A stretch of DNA of 64,000 bases from Companilactobacillus bobalius (GTDB taxonomy: Bacteria; Bacillota; Bacilli; Lactobacillales; Lactobacillaceae). Below are positions 9,025-18,023 of this stretch, piece by piece; the first letter of the stretch is position 1; each line of letters opens with the position of its first letter. The stretch lies in contig NZ_LNUA01000009.1 of NCBI RefSeq assembly GCF_009764355.1, positions 42,911 to 106,910 of the forward strand. Reading direction: 5' to 3'. Position numbers and translations under genes: made by a program. The notes beneath the pieces are model-generated. The model worked only from the letters and a program-made list of their open reading frames with translations. It made no database searches and was not told the DNA's origin.

Positions 9025-9153
9025 ATTAGAGAGTGGAACAAGCCTGGTTAGATTCCGAGCATTTGCAGGACTTTGTAAATTGACTGCGTAGTAGGCAGTT
9101 TGCGAAGTCAGGCAAAGCACAGGAATCTGGCTTGTAGAACTCGTTTCCACTAT
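9025..9153 (+). repeat. 129-bp structured 3'-end repeat, copy A
   Basis: This segment matches the reverse complement of 57869-57997 over the same 129 bases, with roughly 80-85% identity counted by eye. It folds into a long imperfect hairpin: the outer arms hold AGATTCC and GGAATCT, and the inner arms are GCATTTGCAGGACTT and a partner ending GCAAAGC. Several differences between copies fall in paired positions. No ORF is plausible here. In both places it follows the 3' end of a gene in the same relative orientation. Confidence 0.75.
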
Positions 9154-9199
9154 ATCGCCAAAAGCTTTGGCTATTCTCAATAAAAACAACAGTTATCAA

Positions 9200-9241
9200 A
9201 ATAAGCTGAATTCCTTTTTTGAGGAATTCAGCTTATTTTTT
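9200..9241 (+). terminator. Intrinsic terminator downstream of ndh and its repeats
   Basis: A perfect 15-bp stem (9200-9214 with 9223-9237) has an 8-base T-rich loop and a T run. It marks the end of the ndh transcript, so the repeats at 8939-9153 would be inside its 3' untranslated region. Confidence 0.85.
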
Positions 9242-9300
9242 GCTTTACCCACAAGCGAATAATATACTGGCCTTGAATAACTCCAAGGGATGTGTAGATT

Positions 9301-10059
9301 ATGACAATTAAAAAGAATCAAATATGCGTCATCTGCGGCAATCGTTTCACAATCACAGAAGGATTATTTTTAAGAGATTTAAGTGATCTTTTAAAAGAAC
9401 AAGTAATACAAACTAATAAATATGCGAAGGAATCCTCCTTCATTTGCCTCAAAGATCTGCAAAAATTACGCATTGATAGAATGCAAAAAACTATCGACCA
9501 AGATTTAAAAATTGATCATCAAATGTCTGACCAACTACAAAAAGAACTCGAAAAAGATACCTACGTTATCAAAAATATCAACGATACTGTTTATGGAAAA
9601 AGGACTCGTGGTCAAAAAATGGCTGATGCAGTCGCTAAATTCGGTGGTAGTTGGCAATTCATTATTACCTTCTCAATCATTATTATCCTTTGGATGACAA
9701 TCAACGTATTGCACCTCTTTGGTATTAGTTTTGATCCCTATCCATTTATACTCCTGAACTTATTTTTGAGCTGTGTGGCCGCCTTACAAGCCCCTATCAT
9801 CATGATGAGCCAAAACAGACAAGCTGATCGTGATCGCTTTGATTCCGAGAATGATTATCGTACTAATACCAAGTCAGAAATGGAAATTCGAGTCCTTCAC
9901 GAAAAGATGGATCAACTTAACGAAGTCCAATGGCCTCATATCTTGGATATTCAAAAAATGCAAATTGAAGTCTTAAGCGAAATTGAAAATGAAATTCAAT
10001 CTCTAAAAGCCGAAAAACAAGCACAGGAAAACCGCTCTACTAGACATTCTCACAAGTGA
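9301..10059 (+). CDS. DUF1003-family membrane protein
   Basis: A 252-aa protein with the DUF1003 signature: a GSWQFI segment, a first membrane helix (about 118-140), FDPYPFILLNLFLS leading into a second helix, then APIIMMSQNRQADRDR. The N-terminal about 45 residues carry a CVICG pair and a later cysteine, possibly a small metal site. The last about 50 residues are a predicted coiled coil ending in a charged tail. The function of DUF1003 proteins is unknown. The gene is isolated between two strong terminators, so it is a single transcription unit. Confidence 0.85.
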   Translation: MTIKKNQICVICGNRFTITEGLFLRDLSDLLKEQVIQTNKYAKESSFICLKDLQKLRIDRMQKTIDQDLKIDHQMSDQLQKELEKDTYVIKNINDTVYGKRTRGQKMADAVAKFGGSWQFIITFSIIIILWMTINVLHLFGISFDPYPFILLNLFLSCVAALQAPIIMMSQNRQADRDRFDSENDYRTNTKSEMEIRVLHEKMDQLNEVQWPHILDIQKMQIEVLSEIENEIQSLKAEKQAQENRSTRHSHK

Positions 10060-10107
10060 AAATACGTGTTGAATCGAATCTTTGAGTTCTCTTCAACACG
10101 TATTTTT
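10059..10107. terminator. Bidirectional terminator between DUF1003 and amtB genes
   Basis: A 15-bp perfect stem (10059-10073 with 10092-10106) is flanked by A and T runs. It serves the two convergent genes that end on either side. Confidence 0.85.
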
Positions 10108-11282
10108 TAGTTATTAATAGTCCTTTTAATTCCAATATTATTTTTAAACAATTTCTTCAAAACTACTATGATAATTGTGGCCATAACCGATACGAAAATA
10201 ATAGTAAAGATAGCACCCAGAATTTGAATACTCAATAACTTGATACCACCACCATAAAATAGTCCATTAGTTATAACGTTATGGTTGACTGATTTAGTAG
10301 CAAACAAGCCTACTGCAATAGAACCAATAATTCCACTAACACCGTGACATCCAAATATATCCAAATAATCGTTTAAATGTAATTTATATTTGAGATAATT
10401 CATAAAGTAAAAACTACCAACGGCAGAAATAATTCCAATGATAAATGCTCCCCAAATAGTTACATAGCCAGTTCCTGGAGTAACACCAACTAGTCCACAA
10501 ATACTTCCGGTACAAATACCATTAACAGTCACATGAGATTTGTACTTATCTTCCAAAATAACCCACATTACTAAGGCTGAACAGGCAGCTACTGTTGTTG
10601 TAAAGAAGGCATTTAGAGCTTGATTATTCAATTGTAAGGCACTGCCTGCATTGAATCCGTACCAACCGATCCATAGTAGAACTGTCCCCATCAGGATCCA
10701 CATTGTATTTCCTTTTGCATGCTCATTATCGTATTTATAGGGTTCACGCAACATAATGGCTAGAATCATCGCTGTAATTCCGGCATCAATATGAATGACT
10801 GTTCCCCCGGCAAAATCCAAAACCCCTAATTGAGCTAGAAAACCATTAGGTGACCAAACAATATGAGCTAGTGGATAGTAAATCAATAGCGACCAACAGA
10901 TAACGAATAAGGCAATGAATTTAATTCGTGCCCTACTTGCTACAGCACCAAGAAAAAGGGCTGGTGTGAGAATTGCAAACATCATTTGAAAGAGTAAATA
11001 AACTGAAGTTGGTAGGCCTGTAGTTCCGAAAGTAGACGATAAGTCTAGTCCTGACAAAAAGAGATGTTTAAAGTTACCAATTATGCCTAGGAAGTTGCCC
11101 TCAAAGGAGGCTGAGAAACCAATTGCCACCCACAACAATCCAGCTATACCAAACATCAAAAAGCTATTGAAAAGGATCCGATTGACGTCCTTTTCTGGTA
11201 CAAAACCGCTGTAAAAGACTGCGATTCCGGGAACCATTATCCAAACTAACATGATGGCTAAAACCATGAAATCAAGTGTCAT
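10107..11282 (-). CDS. amtB: Ammonium transporter of the Amt/MEP/Rh family
   Basis: A trimeric membrane channel for ammonium/ammonia uptake. The 391-aa reading has 11 hydrophobic segments. Motifs include VPGIAVFYSGFV in helix 1, the DFAGGTVIHI histidine region near 160, the LWIGWYGFNAGSAL segment, and DIFGCHGVSGIIGSIAVGLFA with the second pore histidine. I place the start at the ATG at 11282; the GTG at 11291 has no ribosome-binding site at the right distance. No GlnK/PII gene is adjacent, so post-translational control is not evident here. Confidence 0.92.
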   Translation of the reverse strand: MTLDFMVLAIMLVWIMVPGIAVFYSGFVPEKDVNRILFNSFLMFGIAGLLWVAIGFSASFEGNFLGIIGNFKHLFLSGLDLSSTFGTTGLPTSVYLLFQMMFAILTPALFLGAVASRARIKFIALFVICWSLLIYYPLAHIVWSPNGFLAQLGVLDFAGGTVIHIDAGITAMILAIMLREPYKYDNEHAKGNTMWILMGTVLLWIGWYGFNAGSALQLNNQALNAFFTTTVAACSALVMWVILEDKYKSHVTVNGICTGSICGLVGVTPGTGYVTIWGAFIIGIISAVGSFYFMNYLKYKLHLNDYLDIFGCHGVSGIIGSIAVGLFATKSVNHNVITNGLFYGGGIKLLSIQILGAIFTIIFVSVMATIIIVVLKKLFKNNIGIKRTINN

Positions 11283-11487
11283 AATTATCACATTCTTTGT
11301 ATTTAGTAATTTCTTCTCTATTTTTCAAGTATTATATTACGATTTTTATTTCATGTATACCAATTTACATTTATTAATAAGCGTTAAAATTTTTAATTAT
11401 TATTTGAACAATTATAATAGGGGCGTATTAGTGAATGAATAATTTTCAAATATAATAATATTCATTTAAAACAAAGGAGCGATAGCC

Positions 11488-13518
11488 ATGGAAAAGAGAA
11501 AGTCATCATTTTCCTTATTAGGTATGTTGATTACCCTTGGTATCGTCTACGGCGATATTGGAACCTCACCTCTTTATGTTATGAACTCAATCATAAACGA
11601 TGCTGGTACTATGGCAGACGCTAAACCTGAATATATTTTAGGCAGTGTCTCACTAATTTTTTGGACACTTATGCTCATTACCACTATCAAGTACGTTTTA
11701 ATTGCTATGAAAGCTGATAACAACGAAGAAGGTGGCATCTTCGCTCTTTACGCTTTAGTTCGTACTAAAGGCAAATGGCTGATCATACCAGCTCTAATTG
11801 GTGGCTCCGCTCTTTTAGCAGATGGAACCTTAACACCAGCTGTTACCGTAACTTCAGCGATTGAAGGTATCAAAGGTCAACAGTTTGGTAATATCGTATT
11901 CTCCAGTAAGCAATCATCCGTTTTGATTATTGTTACAGTAATTTTATTAACCATTTTCATTATTCAGAAATCCGGAACGGATCGAATCGGTCGTTCATTC
12001 GGTCCCATTATGTTTATTTGGTTTAGTTTTATCGGTGTTGCCGGCTTTTTAAATTTAACTAATGACCCTTCGGTTTTAAAAGCACTCTTACCAGTTTATG
12101 CAATTGAAGTCCTCTTCAGTCCTGTCAATAAGGTTGGCATCTTCATTCTCGGTAGTGTTTTCTTGGCAACTACCGGTGCAGAAGCGTTATATGCTGATAT
12201 GGGACAAGTCGGTAAACACAACGTCTACGCTACTTGGCCCTACGTATATTTAATGTTAATGCTAAATTACTTTGGACAAGCCGCTTGGGTTATAACTAAC
12301 TATCAAAACAAAGCTTATAACCACATTTCTGGTATTAATCCATTTTACGAAATGTTACCAGAAGACTTTAAAGTTTTCGCAATTGTAATTGCTACAATGG
12401 CTGCCATCATTGCCTCCCAAGCTCTGATCACAGGCTCATTCACACTAGTTCAGGAAGCCATTGGTTTAAAGATTCTTCCTCGTTTAAAGGTAAAGTTTCC
12501 TGGAAAGTTCGAAAGTCAGCTTTATATTGGTACTATCAACTGGATGTTATGCGCTATAACGATAGGTATTGTTTGGGGATTCGGTTCTTCAGAACACATG
12601 GAATCAGCCTATGGATTGGCAATTACTTTGACAATGCTAATGACCACTGTTCTATTGCACCAATTTTTAATCATGAAAAAGCATCGTCATTTTGCCAATA
12701 TCTTCATGATTTTCTTTATCGCTCTAGAGGGACTATTCCTACTTTCCAGCTTGATTAAATTCGTTCATGGCGGTTATGTAACGGTCATTATTACCTGTGC
12801 CATTTTAGCAATTATGGTTATCTGGTACTTTGGTAATAAACGCCGTGACGCCTATCTAGCTGAAAGTGAAAACGTCAGTTTACTCGACTATCTCCCTCAA
12901 CTAGAAAAATTAAGTCAAGATTCCTCGATTCCAACTTACGCTACCAACTTGGTTTACATGATCAAAATGGGTGAAGATTACACCATCAAACGGTCCGTTA
13001 TTTACTCAATTTTGGATCAAACGCCTAAACGGGCTCGAGTTTACTGGTTCATCACCGTTAACCAAACTAATGCCCCATATGAATGCAACTATACCGTTGA
13101 CATGATGCATACTCGTAATGTGGTTAATGTTCAATTAAATCTCGGTTTCAAAAAATCTCAACACGTTAATATTTACATCCGTCAGATCATCAACGCTTTA
13201 ATCAGAAAGCATATTATTGATGATCAAACGCCAAACTATTCAATGGTTACTAACCGTCATGTGGGTTCTTTCAAATTCATTATCCAAAATCAACAGTTCC
13301 AAGATTTAGGCGCCCAGGAGCAAATGAACAGTCTCGATCGTCTTTTGATTGGTGGAAGACTATTGCTACAAAACATTACCATTTCGCCATCACTCTGGTT
13401 CGGTTTGGAATTCAGTGACGTAGTTGAAGAGAAGGTTCCACTATTCCTTGGCAGCCAAACTGATGAATATCTAACTGAAAAGGAACTTAAAAATGATGTT
13501 AAACCTCAAAACAAATAA
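11488..13518 (+). CDS. kup: Kup-type potassium uptake protein
   Basis: A K+:H+ symporter of the KUP/HAK/KT family, 676 aa, with about 12 membrane helices in the first 460 residues and a roughly 200-residue cytoplasmic C-terminal domain. The diagnostic N-terminal segment [14 protein letters not shown] is present, as is [11 protein letters not shown] near residue 90. An AAAGGAG site precedes the ATG. The gene is monocistronic, with its own terminator. In Gram-positive relatives Kup-type proteins can be inhibited by c-di-AMP; a GdpP phosphodiesterase is encoded at 46 kb. That link is inference. Confidence 0.95.
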   Translation: MEKRKSSFSLLGMLITLGIVYGDIGTSPLYVMNSIINDAGTMADAKPEYILGSVSLIFWTLMLITTIKYVLIAMKADNNEEGGIFALYALVRTKGKWLIIPALIGGSALLADGTLTPAVTVTSAIEGIKGQQFGNIVFSSKQSSVLIIVTVILLTIFIIQKSGTDRIGRSFGPIMFIWFSFIGVAGFLNLTNDPSVLKALLPVYAIEVLFSPVNKVGIFILGSVFLATTGAEALYADMGQVGKHNVYATWPYVYLMLMLNYFGQAAWVITNYQNKAYNHISGINPFYEMLPEDFKVFAIVIATMAAIIASQALITGSFTLVQEAIGLKILPRLKVKFPGKFESQLYIGTINWMLCAITIGIVWGFGSSEHMESAYGLAITLTMLMTTVLLHQFLIMKKHRHFANIFMIFFIALEGLFLLSSLIKFVHGGYVTVIITCAILAIMVIWYFGNKRRDAYLAESENVSLLDYLPQLEKLSQDSSIPTYATNLVYMIKMGEDYTIKRSVIYSILDQTPKRARVYWFITVNQTNAPYECNYTVDMMHTRNVVNVQLNLGFKKSQHVNIYIRQIINALIRKHIIDDQTPNYSMVTNRHVGSFKFIIQNQQFQDLGAQEQMNSLDRLLIGGRLLLQNITISPSLWFGLEFSDVVEEKVPLFLGSQTDEYLTEKELKNDVKPQNK

Positions 13519-13553
13519 AGACAGGTAATCAAAGTATGATTACTTGTCTTTAT
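13517..13553. terminator. Bidirectional terminator between kup and the nicotinamidase gene
   Basis: A stem AAAGACAGGTAATCA / TGATTACTTGTCTTT with one G:U pair and a short loop, then a T-rich tract. It separates two convergent genes. Confidence 0.8.
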
Positions 13554-13555
13554 TT

Positions 13556-14113
13556 TTATTTAATAACTTCCGCACCTAGGCAATTCTTGAAATGATTTAA
13601 AGCCCAATCGTGACCTGCTTGGTTGAATGATGCTACACCTTGTTCGTGTACCACAATTTTATAGTTTAAATTATAAGCATCAACCGCAGTATGCAAGACA
13701 CAAATATCTGTACAGACACCAACTAAATGCAAAGTATCAATCTTTCTCTCTCGTAAACGAAGATCCAAATCGGTTCCCGCAAAGGCACTATAACGAGTCT
13801 TATCGAAAAGTTTTACCCTCTCACCATCGTTATGTTCATCGTACCAATCCTTAATTCCACCATACAATTCACGACCCCAAGTTCCGCGCACATTATGAAT
13901 TGGAAATAATTTGGTTTCTGGATGGTACGTATCATTAGGCTTATGAACATCAGTTGGAAACCAAATCCAATCACCCTCTTGATACATTTTTTCAGCCAAA
14001 TCAAAGATTCTAGGTTCAATTTCTTGCCCCGGCTTGCCGCAAGTTAAAGCACCTTTGTCAGCGACAAAATCGTTCGTATAATCAATAACTAATAAAGCTT
14101 GGTGTGAAGACAT
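13556..14113 (-). CDS. pncA: Isochorismatase-family nicotinamidase
   Basis: Predicted to hydrolyse nicotinamide to nicotinate for NAD salvage. The 185 residues contain the cysteine-hydrolase triad of the family: Asp11 in LLVIDYTNDF, Lys105 in FDKTRYSAF and Cys138 in GVCTDICV. Metal-site candidates Asp55 and His57 (PTDVH) also match PncA enzymes. An AGGAG site lies upstream of the ATG. Other isochorismatase-like hydrolases share this fold, so nicotinamide as substrate is likely but not proven. Confidence 0.8.
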   Translation of the reverse strand: MSSHQALLVIDYTNDFVADKGALTCGKPGQEIEPRIFDLAEKMYQEGDWIWFPTDVHKPNDTYHPETKLFPIHNVRGTWGRELYGGIKDWYDEHNDGERVKLFDKTRYSAFAGTDLDLRLRERKIDTLHLVGVCTDICVLHTAVDAYNLNYKIVVHEQGVASFNQAGHDWALNHFKNCLGAEVIK

Positions 14114-14262
14114 AGTATTCTCCTACTTTCTTCTTGTTATTTACTTACATTGCGATTATTCAAAATCTTCCTTGTGAAGTCAATTTATTCGCTTAAACGT
14201 ATAAAATCAGAAACCGATGCATATGTTATAATTTCCCTAATCTAAGAATTAGGGGTCTTAAT

Positions 14263-14775
14263 ATGCATAAAAATTATCGTGAACCCATCAAGATCAAATA
14301 CCTCATTATCGCTCTTATTGGTGTCGTGATTTTTGCTGCTGCACTTTCCTTTTTCACACTCAGAACTTCTAACACGACTACTGCCAATAAACCTAAAGTT
14401 GAATACACTAAGGTCAAAAAAGATTTGGATCAAAAATTCAACGGTAATGGTAAAATCGCTTCTATCAAGCAAGAAGACAATATCAACGATAAAAACAGTA
14501 AGAATCCTCATACAGTCATTCTAGTAATTTTGACGGATAAGCAAACTCAAAAGTACCTCAAGACAACTTATGAGGCTGTTCAGAATGATAAATCTTCTCG
14601 TAACCAACAACTCTATATCGCTTCAATCCAAAAAATTATTTCCGATGAGGCTAAAAAGCTACACAACAACGATGACGTTATTCAATTCGTCTACAAAGAT
14701 AACAAAAGCTATGTTCCCGTCGCTAGTTCGCAAAAACATCGTAATTTGATCAAACCTGTTAAAGTTTCCAAATAA
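14263..14775 (+). CDS. Membrane-anchored protein of unknown function
   Basis: A 170-aa protein with a short cytoplasmic basic N-terminus, one hydrophobic helix (about 14-33) and an extracytoplasmic lysine-rich domain of mixed strand/helix character. I recognise no family. It is a single gene with a TATAAT box at 14227-14232, an AGGGG ribosome-binding site and its own terminator. Its high Lys/Gln/Ser content and type II topology resemble many small lactobacillus surface proteins. No lipobox or sortase signal is present. Confidence 0.75.
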   Translation: MHKNYREPIKIKYLIIALIGVVIFAAALSFFTLRTSNTTTANKPKVEYTKVKKDLDQKFNGNGKIASIKQEDNINDKNSKNPHTVILVILTDKQTQKYLKTTYEAVQNDKSSRNQQLYIASIQKIISDEAKKLHNNDDVIQFVYKDNKSYVPVASSQKHRNLIKPVKVSK

Positions 14776-14819
14776 AAAGAGATACAACCTGTTCGAATGA
14801 ACAGCTTATATCTCTTTTT
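14775..14819. terminator. Bidirectional terminator between two membrane-protein loci
   Basis: AAAGAGATA and TATCTCTTT arms, an internal CTGTTC/GAACAG stem and a T run. It lies between convergent genes ending at 14775 and 14819. Confidence 0.75.
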
Positions 14820-15019
14820 TAGTCTGCAATGTAATAAAACCAATATATCAAAATAAAATATCCTAACCAACGTTCCAACGTAATGCAAATTTTAACAAAA
14901 CGAATATCTTCAGCGGTAGGCTTTCGTCTAATTGGAAAAAGGATTCCAGCTATATAGTGCCAAACTGCCATGCAAAAAATTAATATTGCAAAGAAAGAAT
15001 AATAGTAAATGACTGACAT
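14819..15019 (-). CDS. Small two-helix membrane protein, unknown
   Basis: A 66-aa protein with two hydrophobic stretches (about 3-28 and 49-64) separated by a basic loop containing RRK. An AGGGGG ribosome-binding site lies just upstream of its ATG, and it starts 8 bp after the end of the preceding gene on the same strand. The two probably form an operon with linked function. No family is recognised. Good RBS and operon position make it a likely real gene. Confidence 0.65.
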   Translation of the reverse strand: MSVIYYYSFFAILIFCMAVWHYIAGILFPIRRKPTAEDIRFVKICITLERWLGYFILIYWFYYIAD

Positions 15020-15027
15020 TTTTCCCC

Positions 15028-15840
15028 CTAATCTTCATCATAGTGATCATCTTGATTTTCACTACGACCCATAAAATATCCTTCATCAAAACCTTGATCG
15101 TAAGGACTATCGATTGATTCACTTGGTCCATGATAGTCGCCTTTTTTACGGAATTTGATATAAATGAAAAAAACTACAAATTGTAAGACGAAAGCTACCA
15201 TCGATAATGTATTACCCAATCCGACTAAATCATTAAAACTTGTCGAATAAAGTCGTTTTTTACTGGTACTAGTAGCAATTTTTTGCATTCGTGGCACCAT
15301 TCTTTGCGCTACTACCAAGGCGGCATCAATTTTCCCTTGTGGACTCACATATTTAATTCTCCCATTCAGCCCCATCCGATATTGCCAATATTTAATATCA
15401 GAAATGTAGCCGCCACTTCGATAAGTCGGATAGAAATAAAGTAAATTTGTTTGAAGATTCAAAATTAGATAGCTACTATTTTTAGCCCAATTCTTCGAAA
15501 TATCTGGATTATCAACTTCACTAGTATCATTCAAATCCAGCGCTCGATTCTTCGACATGAAATTAAACTCATCTGGACCTTCTATATTTATATTGTCACC
15601 AAGTTCATCTGTATTTTTAACAATTATTAGATTTAGTCGTTGTGGATGAACACCAATATTGATCTGTCGATTGATCTGATTTAATTTTGCATACTGGTCT
15701 TTAGTAATGATTGCTTTGTACTGATAAACGTAATCACCCGTATTAGGCCCATCTTCAACGTCTGCGTGGGCATTTGAAGAAGTTATACTAATTGCTAATA
15801 TCATCCCTAAAGCACACAGAAAAGCACGTAAGTACTTCAT
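15028..15840 (-). CDS. Secreted membrane-anchored protein, possibly TPM-domain-like
   Basis: A 270-aa protein with a signal peptide (about 1-27, likely cut after SNAHA), an extracytoplasmic domain (about 28-210), one membrane helix (about 211-232) and a short acidic, aspartate- and tyrosine-rich cytoplasmic tail. The topology and size resemble YgcG/TPM-type proteins, but the usual TPM motifs are weak, so this is a tentative comparison. It is followed after 8 bp by a 66-aa membrane protein, which may be a partner. The function is unknown. Confidence 0.65.
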   Translation of the reverse strand: MKYLRAFLCALGMILAISITSSNAHADVEDGPNTGDYVYQYKAIITKDQYAKLNQINRQINIGVHPQRLNLIIVKNTDELGDNINIEGPDEFNFMSKNRALDLNDTSEVDNPDISKNWAKNSSYLILNLQTNLLYFYPTYRSGGYISDIKYWQYRMGLNGRIKYVSPQGKIDAALVVAQRMVPRMQKIATSTSKKRLYSTSFNDLVGLGNTLSMVAFVLQFVVFFIYIKFRKKGDYHGPSESIDSPYDQGFDEGYFMGRSENQDDHYDED

Positions 15841-15919
15841 ACTCCAGCCCCCTATAACCAGAATTTAGCACTTTTTGTCAACTAGTAAAGACTAAAAAAG
15901 CACCCCTTAAAGGAGTACT

Positions 15920-16771
15920 TTATTCTTCAATATCAACTTGTTGTCTTTCAACTTTTTCTTCGTCAAAAGCGATAATCTTATCAACGATTTCCTTAGGCTT
16001 TTCCAACATTGCCAAATGTCCGGCACCTTTAATATCGACTAATTGTAAACCAGGTACTCGACCAATTGTGGCTTTGGCATCTTTAATACCCTTTTCACCC
16101 AAAATCTGGTCGCCATCGGCATACATAGCTAAAGTTGGAATCTTGATCGTACGTAGACGCTTGTTTAAGAATTTCTCACTCAAGTAATCAACTGACATCT
16201 TTTGTAGCTTCTTAGCTACTTTGTGATCAACCATATTGGCAGCTTCGTCAACAATCTTTGGATTGGACAAACTCTTACGGTCAAAATTTTTATCAAAGTA
16301 AAGGCCAGCTTTAACTGGTGACTTAGCCAATTTTCCGAGCAATGGAATAGCCGCTACAGAAGACGATGCGTCCATATCGGAATATTTATCGGTTGCAGGG
16401 GTATTCAACAGGATTAATTTTGATATAGTAAAACCACGAAGTTCTGCCATATTAACAGCAATCAATCCACCAACACCGTAACCGAATATAATCAACTGTT
16501 TAACGATCTTTAAACGGGCAATTGCTTCCAACATGTTCCAAGCTTCAGAATCAATTGTATAGTTATCACTTTTAACCTTGCTAGACTTGCCTTGGCCAAG
16601 CAAATCCAACGCAACAACGGTATATTTGTCTTTCAAGTAAGGAATCATTTCATTGAAATAATCGATTGAACCATCAATTCCAGGAACCAAGATAATAATC
16701 TTGTCACTGTGGATTGATCCAATCAAATTTGTATTTACACTGCCTTCGGATGTAGATAATATTTTTTCCAA
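15920..16771 (-). CDS. Alpha/beta hydrolase
   Basis: A 283-aa serine hydrolase-type protein. The oxyanion segment is LVPGIDGSID. The nucleophile elbow is unusual: the expected GxSxG reads GYGVG, so the usual serine is a glycine. A late acidic residue (DGDQI) and His in GAGHLAMLEKP fit the remaining triad positions. The missing nucleophile suggests a non-hydrolytic or altered role. I choose the TTG at 16771, because AAAGAGG lies 9 bases upstream of it and residues before it are not hydrolase-like. An ATG at 16837 would add 22 residues. Confidence 0.75.
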   Translation of the reverse strand: MEKILSTSEGSVNTNLIGSIHSDKIIILVPGIDGSIDYFNEMIPYLKDKYTVVALDLLGQGKSSKVKSDNYTIDSEAWNMLEAIARLKIVKQLIIFGYGVGGLIAVNMAELRGFTISKLILLNTPATDKYSDMDASSSVAAIPLLGKLAKSPVKAGLYFDKNFDRKSLSNPKIVDEAANMVDHKVAKKLQKMSVDYLSEKFLNKRLRTIKIPTLAMYADGDQILGEKGIKDAKATIGRVPGLQLVDIKGAGHLAMLEKPKEIVDKIIAFDEEKVERQQVDIEE

Positions 16772-16883
16772 ATTATTCTGCCTCTTTAGTTTTATCTCTA
16801 TAGTAAAAAATATACCTAAAATGTGAAGATTTTGCATTGATTATCGGGATTTTAACTTATTTTTATTTAATTAACTTATTTTA

Positions 16884-16924
16884 TTGACAATTTACAGAAA
16901 ATGCATTAGATTGGACTAGACCAG
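16884..16924 (+). promoter_or_regulatory. nagB promoter with a NagR-type (dre) operator
   Basis: TTGACA at 16884-16889, a 16-base spacer, TTAGAT at 16906-16911, then the dyad TGGACTAGACCA at 16912-16923. This dyad is close to the TGGTCTAGACCA-like sites bound by GntR/HutC regulators NagR/YvoA, which release DNA when amino-sugar phosphates rise. The operator lies at the transcription start, a repressing position. Confidence 0.65.
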
Positions 16925-16951
16925 ATAAATAGAGATGGGAGATTTTTGAAG

Positions 16952-17656
16952 ATGAATATAATTAAAGTTAAAGATACAGAAATGGGTGGCAAAGAAGCTT
17001 TTAAACTTATGAAGGCCGATATCGAAAACGGTGCTAAGGTTCTTGGTTTGGCAACTGGTAGTAGCCCAATTACACTTTACAATGAAATGACAAGCAGCGA
17101 CCTTGATTTTTCTAACATGACTTCAGTTAACTTGGATGAATACGTTGGTTTGAAACCCGATAATGAACAAAGTTACCACTATTTCATGAAAGAACATCTA
17201 TTTAACAAGAAACCTTTCAAGAACTCATACGTTCCTGATGGTTCAAATCCTGATGCCGAAGCTGCTACAAAAGCTTACGACAAGATCATCGAAGAAAATC
17301 CTATCGATCTTCAAATCTTAGGTATTGGTAGAAATGGTCACATTGGTTTTAACGAACCAGGTTCACCATTAGACGGTACAACTAGAAAAGTTGGTTTGAC
17401 AGAATCAACAATCGAAGCTAACACACGTTTCTTCGAAGATGAAAAAGACGTTCCACGCTTTGCCTACTCAATGGGTATTGGCTCAATCATGAAAGCTAAG
17501 AAGATCATTCTTCTAGCTTATGGCGAAGCTAAGGCTGATGCTATTGCCGCTACCGTTGACGGTCCTGTTACAGAAGACTGCCCAGCAAGTGCTCTACAAA
17601 ACCACCCAGATGTAACACTTATCATTGATGAAGCTGCTGCATCAAAGTTAAAATAA
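16952..17656 (+). CDS. nagB: Glucosamine-6-phosphate deaminase
   Basis: Converts glucosamine 6-phosphate to fructose 6-phosphate and ammonia, linking amino-sugar use to glycolysis. The 234 residues fit the short Gram-positive NagB form. Motifs are GLATGSSP near 35, NLDEYVGL (catalytic Asp) near 67, [14 protein letters not shown] near 130 and the C-terminal [11 protein letters not shown] prefer the ATG at 16952, which is 10 bases after GGGAG; a TTG at 16946 is too close. No nagA is adjacent. The upstream dre-like site suggests control by a NagR homologue encoded elsewhere. Confidence 0.95.
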   Translation: MNIIKVKDTEMGGKEAFKLMKADIENGAKVLGLATGSSPITLYNEMTSSDLDFSNMTSVNLDEYVGLKPDNEQSYHYFMKEHLFNKKPFKNSYVPDGSNPDAEAATKAYDKIIEENPIDLQILGIGRNGHIGFNEPGSPLDGTTRKVGLTESTIEANTRFFEDEKDVPRFAYSMGIGSIMKAKKIILLAYGEAKADAIAATVDGPVTEDCPASALQNHPDVTLIIDEAAASKLK

Positions 17657-17672
17657 TTGATTAATTTAACCG

Positions 17673-17705
17673 ATAGTCCTAATTAATTTTAGGACTATTT
17701 TTTTA
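17673..17705 (+). terminator. nagB terminator
   Basis: A 10-bp stem (17673-17682 with 17689-17698), a 6-base loop and a run of seven T. Confidence 0.85.
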
Positions 17706-17742
17706 TGAAAAATATTGGTTCCTCATTAATCCAGTAACTTAA

Positions 17743-17798
17743 AACGACATCCATTTAGAAAAGTAATGTAATACGCTTGTTCTAAATAGATGCCGTTT
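17743..17798. repeat. 55-bp palindromic repeat, copy 1 (terminator-like)
   Basis: Imperfect 18-base arms (AACGACATCCATTTAGAA and TTCTAAATAGATGCCGTT) flank a 19-base loop and are followed by T-rich DNA. The arms, loop length and part of the loop match the element at 52702-52756. It may be a mobile or duplicated terminator-like repeat. Confidence 0.7.
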
Positions 17799-17825
17799 AT
17801 TTTTATTTTAAAAGAGATTAATAAG

Positions 17826-18012
17826 TAGAATCGTTTACCAGTCTGGAGCAAAAATTAAAAATGCGGTCAGCTGTGAAATCATTGTTAGCGGCTCCGCCGG
17901 TTACAATGAGGCCGGTCTTGAAGATCCATTATTTTGCACGAAGTGCGGAATAATTAGCTTCAAGCCGCGCCCACAGCGTTCCACCAGCATTTTTGATTTT
18001 TGTGGAAGACGG
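17826..18012. repeat. Large nested palindromic element
   Basis: About 185 bp with several nested inverted repeats: outer arms GCAAAAATTAAAAATGC and GCATTTTTGATTTTTG, CCGGTCTTGAAG with CTTCAAGCCG, and two internal hairpins (ATTGTTAGCGG with CCGGTTACAAT, ATTATTTTGCAC with GTGCGGAATAAT). No plausible ORF. It fills most of the gap between convergent nagB and the dxs-like gene. Sequence is unrelated to the 129-bp repeat but the architecture is similar. Confidence 0.65.
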
Positions 18013-18023
18013 AATTTTTAAGT

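Noticed and set aside
8983..9189. A 68-codon minus-strand frame across the repeat and its flank
   Set aside because: It reads through the structured 129-bp repeat, has no good ribosome-binding site and no recognisable protein features.
11350..11372. A TGTAAATTGGTATACA-like dyad upstream of amtB as a GlnR box
   Set aside because: The half-sites are one base too close for the TGTNA-N7-TNACA consensus. A similar dyad at the start codon has the same defect.
11251..11442. A 63-codon frame upstream of kup
   Set aside because: Overlaps the amtB start on the other strand, has no ribosome-binding site, and is made of AT-rich promoter DNA.
14235..14254. Hairpin hiding the ribosome-binding site of the 170-aa membrane protein
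   Set aside because: The -10 box at 14227-14232 puts the transcription start near 14239, inside the 5' arm, so the mRNA cannot form the full hairpin.
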